Assembly (NCBI RefSeq): GCF_044596045.1
Contig: NZ_CP138995.1
Coordinates: 2,480,001 to 2,544,000 of the forward strand
Source: Flagellimonas sp947499585
Lineage (GTDB): Bacteria; Bacteroidota; Bacteroidia; Flavobacteriales; Flavobacteriaceae
Reading direction: 5' to 3'
DNA: 64,000 bases
A program made the position numbers and the translations under genes. Shown one piece after another: positions 19,383-26,743 of the stretch. The stretch's first letter is position 1, and every line of letters begins with the position of its first letter. Under the pieces are notes generated by a model, which made no database searches, was not told the origin of the DNA, and was given only the letters and a program-made list of their open reading frames with translations.

Positions 19383-20243
19383 TTAGGTACTGCTCTTGTT
19401 TCTGTCAACATGTCTAGAAATGGCTTCTTTTAATTCGTGATAGTTTGTTTGTATTAACCAATGACCTGAATCTAATTCTATAAACTCATAATCACTTTTC
19501 ATGTATTGATGACCTTCTCTTACAGAATAAGAACCTATCGCAATGTCCTTATTTCCCCAAATAAATAAAGTTGGAACATTAATATCTCCAAGTATTTGAG
19601 CCCTAGCAGCTTTCTTTAATAACTTATAATTGCTACGGTAATAATTTATGGATGCAGTCATTTGTTTTGGGTTCCTGAAAACCTCTAAATAATCATCAAT
19701 TTCATTTGACTCACTATTCTTCCATAATCTTTTTAATATTTTAAAATCATCTTTTCTAATTCGCTTTTCTGGAAGATATGGCAACTGAAAGTTTTTTATG
19801 TATTGACTCATTTCCCTTTGTTCCCCATCAACTACAATTGCTTTTCCAAAAGCTTGAAGATGTGGGACAGAGATTCCGGTCCAACTTAAAATTCTGTCTT
19901 GATAATCATGAACTACTTTCCAACCAATGACTGCTCCCCAATCATGGCCGACAAGATGAAATTTTGGTTTATTTAGAAACTTGGAAATGTCTAAAATGTC
20001 CTTGGCCAATTTATTTAAACGATAATGTTTTTTACCCTTGGGACAAGCATTTTTACTATATCCTCTTAAATTAGGTGCGACACAATAAAATCCGTTTTCG
20101 GAAAAACTGGACATTAACTTTTTCCACATATAAGAAGTTTCGGGCCAGCCATGTAAAAAAATCACTAACTCGTTTTCTTTATCACCATCAGTTCGGCAAT
20201 CGAATATAAAATTGTCAATCTTTACTTCAATAGTTTCTTGCAT
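19383..20243 (-). CDS. alpha/beta hydrolase, epoxide-hydrolase-like
   Basis: A 286-residue alpha/beta hydrolase. The oxyanion loop is HGWPETSYMW (about residue 32) and the nucleophile elbow is GHDWG (about residue 100), with aspartate as nucleophile, as in epoxide hydrolases and haloalkane dehalogenases. The acid is probably in FIWGNKDIAI and the histidine in SGHWLIQ near residue 258. The cap region (about 135-205) contains YYRSNYK, where tyrosines would activate an epoxide. It has no signal peptide and should be cytoplasmic. It starts with ATG; a 76-bp repeat ends 24 bases upstream. Confidence 0.88.
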   Translation of the reverse strand: MQETIEVKIDNFIFDCRTDGDKENELVIFLHGWPETSYMWKKLMSSFSENGFYCVAPNLRGYSKNACPKGKKHYRLNKLAKDILDISKFLNKPKFHLVGHDWGAVIGWKVVHDYQDRILSWTGISVPHLQAFGKAIVVDGEQREMSQYIKNFQLPYLPEKRIRKDDFKILKRLWKNSESNEIDDYLEVFRNPKQMTASINYYRSNYKLLKKAARAQILGDINVPTLFIWGNKDIAIGSYSVREGHQYMKSDYEFIELDSGHWLIQTNYHELKEAISRHVDRNKSST

Positions 20244-20266
20244 AGTTTAGAGTTGTACCTAAATAT

Positions 20267-20342
20267 AGCTAGGAAGAGTTTCAATTTCTATTTAGCGAGC
20301 GATAACGAAGTTCGTTGATTTTTCTTTTAGAATCAAGAGGTT
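20267..20342 (+). repeat. 76-bp direct repeat flanking the amidohydrolase gene, copy 1
   Basis: This segment aligns without gaps to 22084-22159. The last 51 bases match at 47 of 51 positions; the first 25 are more diverged. It contains the perfect palindrome AACGAAGTTCGTT at 20303-20315. The two copies lie on opposite sides of the amidohydrolase gene in the same orientation. Confidence 0.85.
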
Positions 20343-20354
20343 TTCTACTCTAAT

Positions 20355-21917
20355 TTAATCAGCAAATTGTTTTCGTATTAAAGGGCTTCCCAGTAGGCTA
20401 AAGATAAATTTGACGTTCATATGAAATGATGATGCTAAAGATGCTGTATTGTCTTTATATGTTTCCAGTCTTTCCTTATCATAATGAACTCCATTCAAAA
20501 TTACGCTGGAAATAGAGGTCGTATTGTTGATATCATCCAATGGGTTTCCTTCAAGAATTAACAGGTCCGCAATCTTACCTTTGTTAATACTGCCAAGCTC
20601 ATTTTCCACATTGCTGTAGGTTGCGGGAATAATAGTAGCCGCCCTCAATGCTTCTAAATTTGTTAGACCGCATGCGGTAAATTCTTTTATTTCTGTATGA
20701 AGCGCAAAACCTGGAAAAGCATAAGAATCCGTAACATCCGTTCCTGTCATAATTGGAACCCCCTTTTTGTGGGCCATCCCAACTTGAAATTTTGCAGCTT
20801 CATATAACTTCATGTTTATTCCTTTTCCTTCACTCGATTTATTGTATTCTGCAGCTCTTCCAACGTCTGGATTCCACCACAGTTTTTTTCTAAGTGTGGG
20901 GATATATTTAAGATTGGGATTTTCTATATAGTTCTGGTTATTGGCAAACGCAGATATTTTCAACATTTGTAGGGTAGGAACCCAATGCGCATTTCTTTCT
21001 TGCATTAAATCCATCAAGCGATTCGCTTTTATAGTATCAAAATTTTCGCTCATAGATTTTTTAGACTCATAATACATGGCTTTTTTATCCTGGGCAGTTA
21101 ATAACTGGTCCGCTCCGGGAAAACAATCGAACAGGAATATTCTTCCGTGTTCAAAACTGCGTTGCCCTAAACCAATTGCTTCTTCTAACGATACGCCCAA
21201 AGGTTTGTGTCCTGCTATATGTAAACCATACTTTGGAGCTTCTTTTGCAATTTGTTTATAGGAGGCAATAGGAATATCCGAGTATACCTTAATAAAATCA
21301 GCTCCTTCTTTTTGATAATGCCCCAATAACTTGGGCACATCTTTTACATCTTCCACACTAAAAAATTCGGGGTATCCAGAGGGTACGGAATTGCTGCCGT
21401 TTATTTGATAGCTGCTCTGCTGAATATACCTAGGCATAACTTGCTCATGACTTTCAAGTTTTTGATTCCAATTAAGCCTGTCTTTGGTCCCTGCCCAATA
21501 GCTATCTTCCTCGCCCATTTGACCAGATAAATCCCTTATGGAAGTAACGCCGTTAGCAATATAGAGCGGATGGTGAAGCCATTTGGAGTGCTGTGTTGAA
21601 TGGGTATGCATGTCCCAAAGCCCCGGAATTAGGTATTTTCCATGTCCATCTATTGTAAAAGCATCACCATAGTTTTTATCTGTCGTTATGCTATCTATGG
21701 TTTGAATCCTGTTTTCCTTAATCCAGACGTTTCTATTTTCAAGAATGCCCCCGGTATGTACATCAACAACATGAATGGATTTTATTAGAATGCTTTCGTG
21801 TTTTTCTGGTAGTACTATTTCTGGCATAGGCCATTTAAGCGCTGCAATAATAATTAGACTAAACACAGCCAGTGAAATCAACACAAATTTTAAAGTTTTA
21901 AAAACTTTCCTCTTCAT
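20355..21917 (-). CDS. membrane-anchored amidohydrolase (imidazolonepropionase-like)
   Basis: A 520-residue metal-dependent hydrolase with one N-terminal membrane segment (residues 9-29), so the enzyme domain is probably periplasmic. The metal-binding HxH is in GLWDMHTHS; further ligands are in GLHIAGHKP and SFEHGRIF, and the late aspartate is in MTGTDVTDS. The composite beta-sandwich closes with INKGKIADLLILEGNPL. The substrate is unknown; relatives include prolidase-like and imidazolonepropionase-like enzymes. It is flanked on both sides by copies of a 76-bp direct repeat, which hints that the gene was acquired or moved as a unit. Confidence 0.88.
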   Translation of the reverse strand: MKRKVFKTLKFVLISLAVFSLIIIAALKWPMPEIVLPEKHESILIKSIHVVDVHTGGILENRNVWIKENRIQTIDSITTDKNYGDAFTIDGHGKYLIPGLWDMHTHSTQHSKWLHHPLYIANGVTSIRDLSGQMGEEDSYWAGTKDRLNWNQKLESHEQVMPRYIQQSSYQINGSNSVPSGYPEFFSVEDVKDVPKLLGHYQKEGADFIKVYSDIPIASYKQIAKEAPKYGLHIAGHKPLGVSLEEAIGLGQRSFEHGRIFLFDCFPGADQLLTAQDKKAMYYESKKSMSENFDTIKANRLMDLMQERNAHWVPTLQMLKISAFANNQNYIENPNLKYIPTLRKKLWWNPDVGRAAEYNKSSEGKGINMKLYEAAKFQVGMAHKKGVPIMTGTDVTDSYAFPGFALHTEIKEFTACGLTNLEALRAATIIPATYSNVENELGSINKGKIADLLILEGNPLDDINNTTSISSVILNGVHYDKERLETYKDNTASLASSFHMNVKFIFSLLGSPLIRKQFAD

Positions 21918-22083
21918 CTTTAAGTTTTATAGGTTCTTAAGGGATGACGATACTATGTTGATTATGTTACCTGATTCAAAAGAAAACAATAAAGTGAAGT
22001 AAGTGATTTTAAACCTTGGAGAAGCACTTTAAAATATTAATGGCAGCGACAAAAATAATGTGATAGGTTTTGTTATCACTATT

Positions 22084-22159
22084 AGCTAAGAGGAGTTTTT
22101 ATTCCTCCTTAGCGACCGATAACGAATTTCGCTGATTTTTCTTTTAGAATCAAAAGGTT
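22084..22159 (+). repeat. 76-bp direct repeat flanking the amidohydrolase gene, copy 2
   Basis: Partner of 20267-20342 in the same orientation. Its left part can also fold: TAAGAGGAG at 22087-22095 pairs imperfectly with TTCCTCCTTA at 22102-22111. The palindrome that is perfect in copy 1 is degenerate here (AACGAATTTCGCT). The rest of the 21918-22201 gap holds nothing I recognise. Confidence 0.85.
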
Positions 22160-22201
22160 ATACGGTAGGTTATTACCTATTTTTCAACAGCCAGGGTAAT
22201 G

Positions 22202-22972
22202 TTATTTTATCATTCCCAAAGCCCACACATCTTTGGCCTTCACCAAATTTCGTAGTGCATGTTTAATAATCCATTTCCTTTCTTTGTTGGCATTGGGAGC
22301 CCAACCTGCAACTAACGCTTTGGCAGTTTCTGGATTGTCCTTTAAAATATCGTTGATGCAATTGGCTACAGATGTTTGCACATATTTGCTTGTGTCATCT
22401 TTTAAATTTTCCAAAATGGGTAGGATAGGAGCAGGGTCTTTAATAAAGATATCCAGTTTGGTGGCCCAAGGCAATCGGGGTCGCACCCCTTCGCTACTTA
22501 AACGGCGTACATGCTTGTTCTTATCTACAGACCAGGTTTCCATTATTTTTAAAGTACGTTCTGGATAGGTTTCCAAATAGGGACGAATCGTGTATTCCCC
22601 CGTATTCCGTTTGGTAATTTCTTGAATGGCATTCATAGAAAGATCAAAATCCATCAAGCCATATTTTTCTACATATTTGGCTATTGGCATGACCCAATAA
22701 TACTCCTTGAACATACCGGTTTCTTTTTCGTTTTCGGGACCAAGAATTTTTATCAATTGCGAGATAGCGGTGGGATAATCATCAGATAGATGGGACTTTA
22801 AAGTATCCGTAATCCATTCCACCCGATCTTTAAGTTCTAGATCATCCACTTTGCCGGCTACAGTTTGTACAAAAGAGCTTTTGTTCAATGCAACTCCCTG
22901 TTCCATGAGTTTGTCCGCCAGCAGGTTTGCCAAATCTGCATCAAACCAAAGTTTTAATTGTTTAAAGGCCAT
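22202..22972 (-). CDS. DNA alkylation repair protein, HEAT-repeat (AlkC/AlkD-like)
   Basis: A 256-residue all-helical protein made of HEAT-like repeats. The stretch RRLSSEGVRPRLPWATKL (about residues 156-173) is the most diagnostic segment of the AlkC/AlkD superfamily of alkylpurine DNA glycosylases; tryptophans (YYWVMP, ETWSVD) line the presumed DNA groove. It should excise positively charged alkylated bases. It starts 3 bases after the stop of the TIGR03915-like gene, clearly in the same operon, which is led by a radical SAM DNA-repair-type protein under a likely S24 repressor. Confidence 0.87.
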   Translation of the reverse strand: MAFKQLKLWFDADLANLLADKLMEQGVALNKSSFVQTVAGKVDDLELKDRVEWITDTLKSHLSDDYPTAISQLIKILGPENEKETGMFKEYYWVMPIAKYVEKYGLMDFDLSMNAIQEITKRNTGEYTIRPYLETYPERTLKIMETWSVDKNKHVRRLSSEGVRPRLPWATKLDIFIKDPAPILPILENLKDDTSKYVQTSVANCINDILKDNPETAKALVAGWAPNANKERKWIIKHALRNLVKAKDVWALGMIK

Positions 22973-22975
22973 TAT

Positions 22976-23752
22976 CTATGCTGTTTCTTTCTTTTCACTA
23001 AGATACTTCCAATACCGTTTTGGGACATGTTGCGTGTGCAATTTTCTATTGATTCGCGACTTAATGTTGGTGCTTTTAAAATAGTCGTTCCATAAGGTTT
23101 GGTAATCGTATTCATCATTTAAAAAAGCATCGCTTTTATGGATTTTATTAAAATGAACCTCTTTAAGATTTAGGGAGACCAGCTCTACGTGTTCCAGATT
23201 ATAGAAAATACCATATTTGCGCTTTACATCATAAATCAACCATTGTTGGTCAGCATAACGGTTACGAAAATGTTTTGAAATCAAGGGCAAGACATCAAAA
23301 TCAGGTTCTATATTGGCAAAATAGATATCATCCTTGGTCAATTGAAAGCGAACAAAGGCTTCCATACGGTGTTTTTCACGCCCAACAGAACGTGCCAATT
23401 GGCTAATGCGAAGCACAATACCATCTGAGTAATCCAGTTGTTTTCCATTTTTGGAAGTGATCAGCTTTTGAATGTAGGTATAGAGGATAAGTTCTATGCC
23501 ATCTGCTTCGCTCAAAAAGGCAAAATATACATTGGTAATGGCATTATGACTTTTGCTGCGTATGCCGTTCCATACACGTTTGGCCTTTTCCACATTGGTA
23601 AATATGGTTTCTGTCTCAGAAAAGAGTCCGCTTTGGCCTTTGGTGTTGCGTTGAATGTCCACCACATCTATTTTTTCTTCAAAGGCCACAAAGACAGTGG
23701 TGAGGAAGCCATTAAAGCTTCCGTCGTAAATGAGGGTTTTTGAGTTTTTCAT
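22976..23752 (-). CDS. TIGR03915-like putative DNA repair protein
   Basis: A 258-residue protein that I recognise as the usual partner of the TIGR03916 radical SAM protein. It begins TLIYDGSFNGFLTTVFVAF, the typical start of the family, and contains GREKHRMEAFVRFQ and a C-terminal WNDYFKSTNIKSRINRKLHTQHVPKRYWKYL. The fold is related to DUF4130. A repair role is inferred from its constant association with the radical SAM partner; no chemistry is established. It starts with ATG and lies between its partner and the AlkC/AlkD-like gene. Confidence 0.88.
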   Translation of the reverse strand: MKNSKTLIYDGSFNGFLTTVFVAFEEKIDVVDIQRNTKGQSGLFSETETIFTNVEKAKRVWNGIRSKSHNAITNVYFAFLSEADGIELILYTYIQKLITSKNGKQLDYSDGIVLRISQLARSVGREKHRMEAFVRFQLTKDDIYFANIEPDFDVLPLISKHFRNRYADQQWLIYDVKRKYGIFYNLEHVELVSLNLKEVHFNKIHKSDAFLNDEYDYQTLWNDYFKSTNIKSRINRKLHTQHVPKRYWKYLSEKKETA

Positions 23753-23762
23753 TAGTAATAAA

Positions 23763-23915
23763 TTATGGGTGAAACGAAGTAATCTGCTTTTTTAAAGTAG
23801 CAAGTGATTTCTTGGCCTTGCTTTTGAAAACAATGAGGTCATAGCCTAGACTTAAGATAGTATCTCGACTACGCTCTATAAAATCTGGATTTTCTTGGGT
23901 TTGTAAAGTATTCAT
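23763..23915 (-). CDS. possible 50-residue small protein
   Basis: An ATG at 23915 opens 50 codons ending at 23763, 10 bases before the TIGR03915-like start, so it could be a small operon member. The peptide begins MNTLQTQENPDFIERSRD and is basic at the C-terminus. Caution: its central codons overlap a degenerate copy of the GAGCGCAGTCGAG repeat, so the reading frame may be incidental. No homologue is recognised. Confidence 0.3.
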   Translation of the reverse strand: MNTLQTQENPDFIERSRDTILSLGYDLIVFKSKAKKSLATLKKQITSFHP

Positions 23916-23941
23916 GGTGTTCTTTTTTTCTATTGTTTATA

Positions 23942-23963
23942 CTTCGACACGCTCAGTATGACA
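23942..23963 (+). repeat. dispersed 22-bp intergenic repeat, copy 2
   Basis: Begins CTTCGACACGCTCAG and ends TATGACA; same unit as 18654-18675 and 53487-53508. It lies just 3' of the radical SAM gene (ends 23971 on the minus strand), inside the repair operon. Confidence 0.85.
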
Positions 23964-23970
23964 ATATCAA

Positions 23971-25233
23971 TTAATTAAATAATGACAATTGTGTACTGTA
24001 CTGATTCCGAAACTTTCCGGTGGATTGTTGTAGAATCATTCCTTTAATTTTCTCCGCATCCAAATCCTTACGTTCCCAATTTCTAGAATCGCAAATCATA
24101 AAATATTTGGCACGGTTAAGGGCCGCTCCAATTTTTTTGAGGTGGTCCCAGTTCAATTTTCTAAATCGTCTGGCATTTAAAATCTTTTCAACAGATTGCA
24201 TACCCATTCCAGGAATACGCGCTAGCATACGCTTATCTGCAGTATTGATATCCACAGGAAAATGATGCATATTCCGTAAGGCCCAAGAAAGTTTTGGGTC
24301 TACATCTATATCTAGATTAGGATGGTCATTGTTCAATATTTCATTTACGGCAAAACCATAAAAGCGTAACAACCAATCTGTCTGGTACAACCTATTTTCC
24401 CGTAACATGGGTACTTGTGTGCCTATAGAAGGTAAGCGACTATCATCTGCAACAGGCACGTAACCAGAATAATACACCCGTTTCATGTTGTACTGCTTGT
24501 AGTAATAGGTGGCAGAATACATAATGTCTTTATCCGTTTCACCAGTTGCACCCACAATCATTTGGGTACTTTGACCTGCAGGGGCATATTTTGGAGTGCT
24601 TTTAATGACTTTTCGTTCATTTTTAAAGCGAATCAATTCGTTTTTAACCTTTAGCATGGGTTTGGTAAAATCTGCATGCTTTTTATCTGGAGCCAAAAGT
24701 TTAAGGCCAGAAATGGTGGGAATTTCAATATTTATCGAGAGGCGGTCCGCGTACAGTCCAGCTTCATACATAAGCTCATCACTGGCATCTGGAATAGATT
24801 TTAAGTGGATGTATCCATTAAAGTTCTCTTCTAGCCGTAATTTTTTAGCTACTGCAATGAGGCGTTCCATGGTATAGTCGGCATTTTTGAAAATACCAGA
24901 ACTTAAAAACAATCCTTCAATATAATTTCTTCTATAAAAGTTGATGGTTAAATCCACCACTTCTTGAATCTTAAAGGCGGCACGTTTTACATCGTTGCTC
25001 TTGCGTGTTACACAATAGGCGCAATCAAAAATGCAGTGGTTGGTCAATAATATTTTTAAAAGGGACACACATCTACCATCTTCAGTATAGCTATGGCATA
25101 TGCCCATTTTAGTGGCATTGCCCAAACCTTTGTCCTTATTGGCCCTATCACTACCACTACTGGCGCAAGAAACATCGTATTTGGCTGCGTCGGCCAGAAT
25201 ATTCAATTTTTCTTGTATTCGATTAAAATCCAT
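23971..25233 (-). CDS. radical SAM DNA modification/repair protein (TIGR03916-like)
   Basis: A 420-residue protein with the radical SAM cluster motif as HCIFDCAYC (Cx3Cx2C, about residues 71-77), which binds a 4Fe-4S cluster and S-adenosylmethionine. The barrel contains SSGIF, IHLKSIPD and LSINIEIPT. The C-terminal third has a helix-hairpin-helix (NTADKRMLARIPGMG), a DNA-contacting element found in repair proteins. The photoproduct-lyase-like repair role is inferred, not shown. It is the first gene of a minus-strand operon with the TIGR03915-like and AlkC/AlkD-like genes. Its promoter faces three GGAAATATTCC palindromes shared with the divergent S24 repressor gene. Confidence 0.92.
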   Translation of the reverse strand: MDFNRIQEKLNILADAAKYDVSCASSGSDRANKDKGLGNATKMGICHSYTEDGRCVSLLKILLTNHCIFDCAYCVTRKSNDVKRAAFKIQEVVDLTINFYRRNYIEGLFLSSGIFKNADYTMERLIAVAKKLRLEENFNGYIHLKSIPDASDELMYEAGLYADRLSINIEIPTISGLKLLAPDKKHADFTKPMLKVKNELIRFKNERKVIKSTPKYAPAGQSTQMIVGATGETDKDIMYSATYYYKQYNMKRVYYSGYVPVADDSRLPSIGTQVPMLRENRLYQTDWLLRFYGFAVNEILNNDHPNLDIDVDPKLSWALRNMHHFPVDINTADKRMLARIPGMGMQSVEKILNARRFRKLNWDHLKKIGAALNRAKYFMICDSRNWERKDLDAEKIKGMILQQSTGKFRNQYSTQLSLFN

Positions 25234-25251
25234 TGTGTTTTGTAATTAATC

Positions 25252-25259
25252 CAAAATTA
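25252..25259 (-). promoter_or_regulatory. -7 promoter element of the repair operon
   Basis: On the minus strand this reads TAATTTTG, a perfect TAnnTTTG, 19 bases 5' of the ATG at 25233. The first palindromic operator begins 2 bases upstream of it, in the position to block RNA polymerase. Confidence 0.65.
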
Positions 25260-25260
25260 T

Positions 25261-25271
25261 GGAAATATTCC
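25261..25271. promoter_or_regulatory. putative S24-repressor operator 1
   Basis: GGAAATATTCC, an 11-bp palindrome around the central base. Identical cores occur at 25279-25289 and 25302-25312. It abuts the -7 element of the repair operon. Confidence 0.75.
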
Positions 25272-25277
25272 TAAAAA

Positions 25278-25290
25278 TGGAAATATTCCA
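25278..25290. promoter_or_regulatory. putative S24-repressor operator 2
   Basis: TGGAAATATTCCA, the same palindromic core extended by one pair on each side. It lies mid-way between the two divergent promoters, 18 bases from operator 1 core to core. Confidence 0.75.
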
Positions 25291-25298
25291 AATTATTT

Positions 25299-25328
25299 TT
25301 TGGAAATATTCCAAATTTGTTATATTTG
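25299..25328 (+). promoter_or_regulatory. promoter of the XRE-S24 regulator gene
   Basis: TTTG at 25299-25302 and TATATTTG at 25321-25328 match the Bacteroidota -33 and -7 elements with an 18-base spacer. The -7 element ends only 4 bases before the ATG at 25333, so the transcript may be leaderless or nearly so. Confidence 0.65.
25301..25313. promoter_or_regulatory. putative S24-repressor operator 3
   Basis: TGGAAATATTCCA, identical to operator 2 and 23 bases from it. It overlaps the -33 TTTG and fills part of the spacer of the repressor gene's own promoter, as expected for autorepression. Confidence 0.75.
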
Positions 25329-25332
25329 AGGT

Positions 25333-26094
25333 ATGGAGAATGAGTTGACACTAAAACGTTTTATTGATATTCGAAGAGATTTGGGGCATACACAGGCCGA
25401 ATTTGCCAAGTTGTTGGGTATTTCCAGTACTACGGCAGATATTGAACGGGGACGCACCAAATTATCAGGTAAAGTAGTAGCTGAGTTGTTGAAACAATTC
25501 AATATTAATCCACTTTGGTTGTTTGGAGAAAGTGAGGAAAAACATTTGGAAACTTCTAGAACCAGTGTAATTCCGAAGGTAGTAACCGTAGATAGTGCCG
25601 ATAATGACAATATGGTTTTGGTAAATGCGAAAGCTGCTGCTGGATACCCCCAAAATATTGCGGATACTAGTTGGTACCATCAATTACCAGCGTTTGATTT
25701 GCCCATTCCTGAGTTTAGAAATGCCACCTACCGAGGTTTTCAAGTAGAAGGGGATAGTATGTTGCCTAATTTAAGACCTAACGATTGGGTATTGGCCAAA
25801 TCTGTTGAGCATATTGATCACATAAGCGCAAATAAAATGTACGTTGTAGTGTTGCAGGATGCAGTATTGGTCAAGAAGATTGAAAAGCGACCAAACTCCA
25901 ATAATATTACATTAGTTTCTTTGAATGAAACCTACCCACCATACGACATAAAACCCTTCCAGATACAGGAAATCTGGGAAGTGAGCAGTAAATTGACCTT
26001 TAATGTTGATGCCACTACTGACACGGGGCTGTTAAGACAACTTCATCAATCTATGGAGGAGTTGAAACAGCAAATGGGGACTGTAAAAAACTAG
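25333..26094 (+). CDS. XRE-family repressor with S24 (LexA-like) autocleavage domain
   Basis: A 253-residue two-domain regulator. Residues 9-60 form a Cro/CI helix-turn-helix (FIDIRRDLGHTQAEFAKLLG). Residues about 95-225 form an S24 peptidase domain: a candidate Ala-Gly scissile bond at 103-104 (KAAAGYP), the catalytic serine at 142 in VEGDSML and the lysine about 39 residues later in LVKKIEK (181). Such repressors cleave themselves when RecA is activated. A helical tail follows. The gene is divergent from the DNA-repair operon and three palindromes fill the shared promoter region, so it most likely represses both itself and that operon. Confidence 0.9.
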   Translation: MENELTLKRFIDIRRDLGHTQAEFAKLLGISSTTADIERGRTKLSGKVVAELLKQFNINPLWLFGESEEKHLETSRTSVIPKVVTVDSADNDNMVLVNAKAAAGYPQNIADTSWYHQLPAFDLPIPEFRNATYRGFQVEGDSMLPNLRPNDWVLAKSVEHIDHISANKMYVVVLQDAVLVKKIEKRPNSNNITLVSLNETYPPYDIKPFQIQEIWEVSSKLTFNVDATTDTGLLRQLHQSMEELKQQMGTVKN

Positions 26095-26118
26095 GGGATA
26101 CTTATGAATACCCCCTAG
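26091..26118 (+). terminator. hairpin at the end of the S24 regulator gene
   Basis: CTAGGGG at 26091-26097 pairs with CCCCTAG at 26112-26118; the stop codon lies in the left arm. There is no strong T run, so efficiency is uncertain. Confidence 0.4.
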
Positions 26119-26141
26119 CAACCAACCTTACTCTATGAAGG

Positions 26142-26591
26142 CTACTTCCAAAATCCCTTGCTGCGTTTATTAGCCCAAAATGGTCTAAGATACTCGTCTC
26201 GTAATACTAACTCATCATCATTGTATATGAGCTCTTTAGCAATATAATGGTCTTTTGGGAGTTTTTCTGTCCTAAAAGCGATGATTTCAATTTCATCGTT
26301 TATACTATTGTCAACAAATTCAGAAACCTTTTTTGTAGGTCCTAAATGCACATTCAAAACAACTTCATGGGCTGTATTGATTATCAAATGAGTACCAGAT
26401 GCAGATTTGCCCGTAGTATATGTACAAGGGCCTTTTTTTATTTCTTGTATCACGCCCTTCAAAGTAACAAGTTCTGGAATATCCCCTTTGCGAGCTACTC
26501 CATCCGATTCTCCCATTCCTTTTTGGGAATGCCCCATAGTATATGCTGCCATAAGACAGATGAGTATCATGGATTTCAAAAGTTGTTTCAT
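26142..26591 (-). CDS. hypothetical secreted protein
   Basis: About 149 residues counting from ATG at 26591; this gives a clean signal peptide (MKQLLKSMILICLMAAYTMGHSQ). An upstream in-frame ATG at 26672 would place 27 charged residues before it and is less likely. The mature part contains VTLKGVIQEIKKGPCTYTTGKS and HLIINTAHEVVLNVHLGP, suggesting a small beta-barrel of the OB or similar type, but I cannot assign a family. The gene is convergent with the S24 regulator and divergent from the GluR0-like gene. Confidence 0.65.
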   Translation of the reverse strand: MKQLLKSMILICLMAAYTMGHSQKGMGESDGVARKGDIPELVTLKGVIQEIKKGPCTYTTGKSASGTHLIINTAHEVVLNVHLGPTKKVSEFVDNSINDEIEIIAFRTEKLPKDHYIAKELIYNDDELVLRDEYLRPFWANKRSKGFWK

Positions 26592-26743
26592 CTCAATGTA
26601 TTTAGTGAATGAAGGTAGTAAGGATGCGAAATCTTTCCAATGATATGTATCATGCTGCGGCACGAATTTCATTTCTCATTGCATTAAATCTGTTTTAACA
26701 ATTCTTGACTATATTAGTTGCTTAACCAACCTCTTGCTTCGCT

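Noticed and set aside
20267..22159. Direct repeats considered as integron attC sites
   Set aside because: No RYYYAAC/GTTRRRY core pair could be found in either copy, and no integrase gene is in the window.
25261..25313. Triple repeat considered as a CRISPR-like array
   Set aside because: The units are 11-13 bp palindromes with spacers of only 7 and 12 bases, and there are no cas genes; an operator array fits far better.
25320..25610. Open frame of 96 codons on the minus strand inside the S24 regulator gene
   Set aside because: The opposite strand encodes a clear helix-turn-helix; the antisense product is low-complexity and unlike any protein I know.
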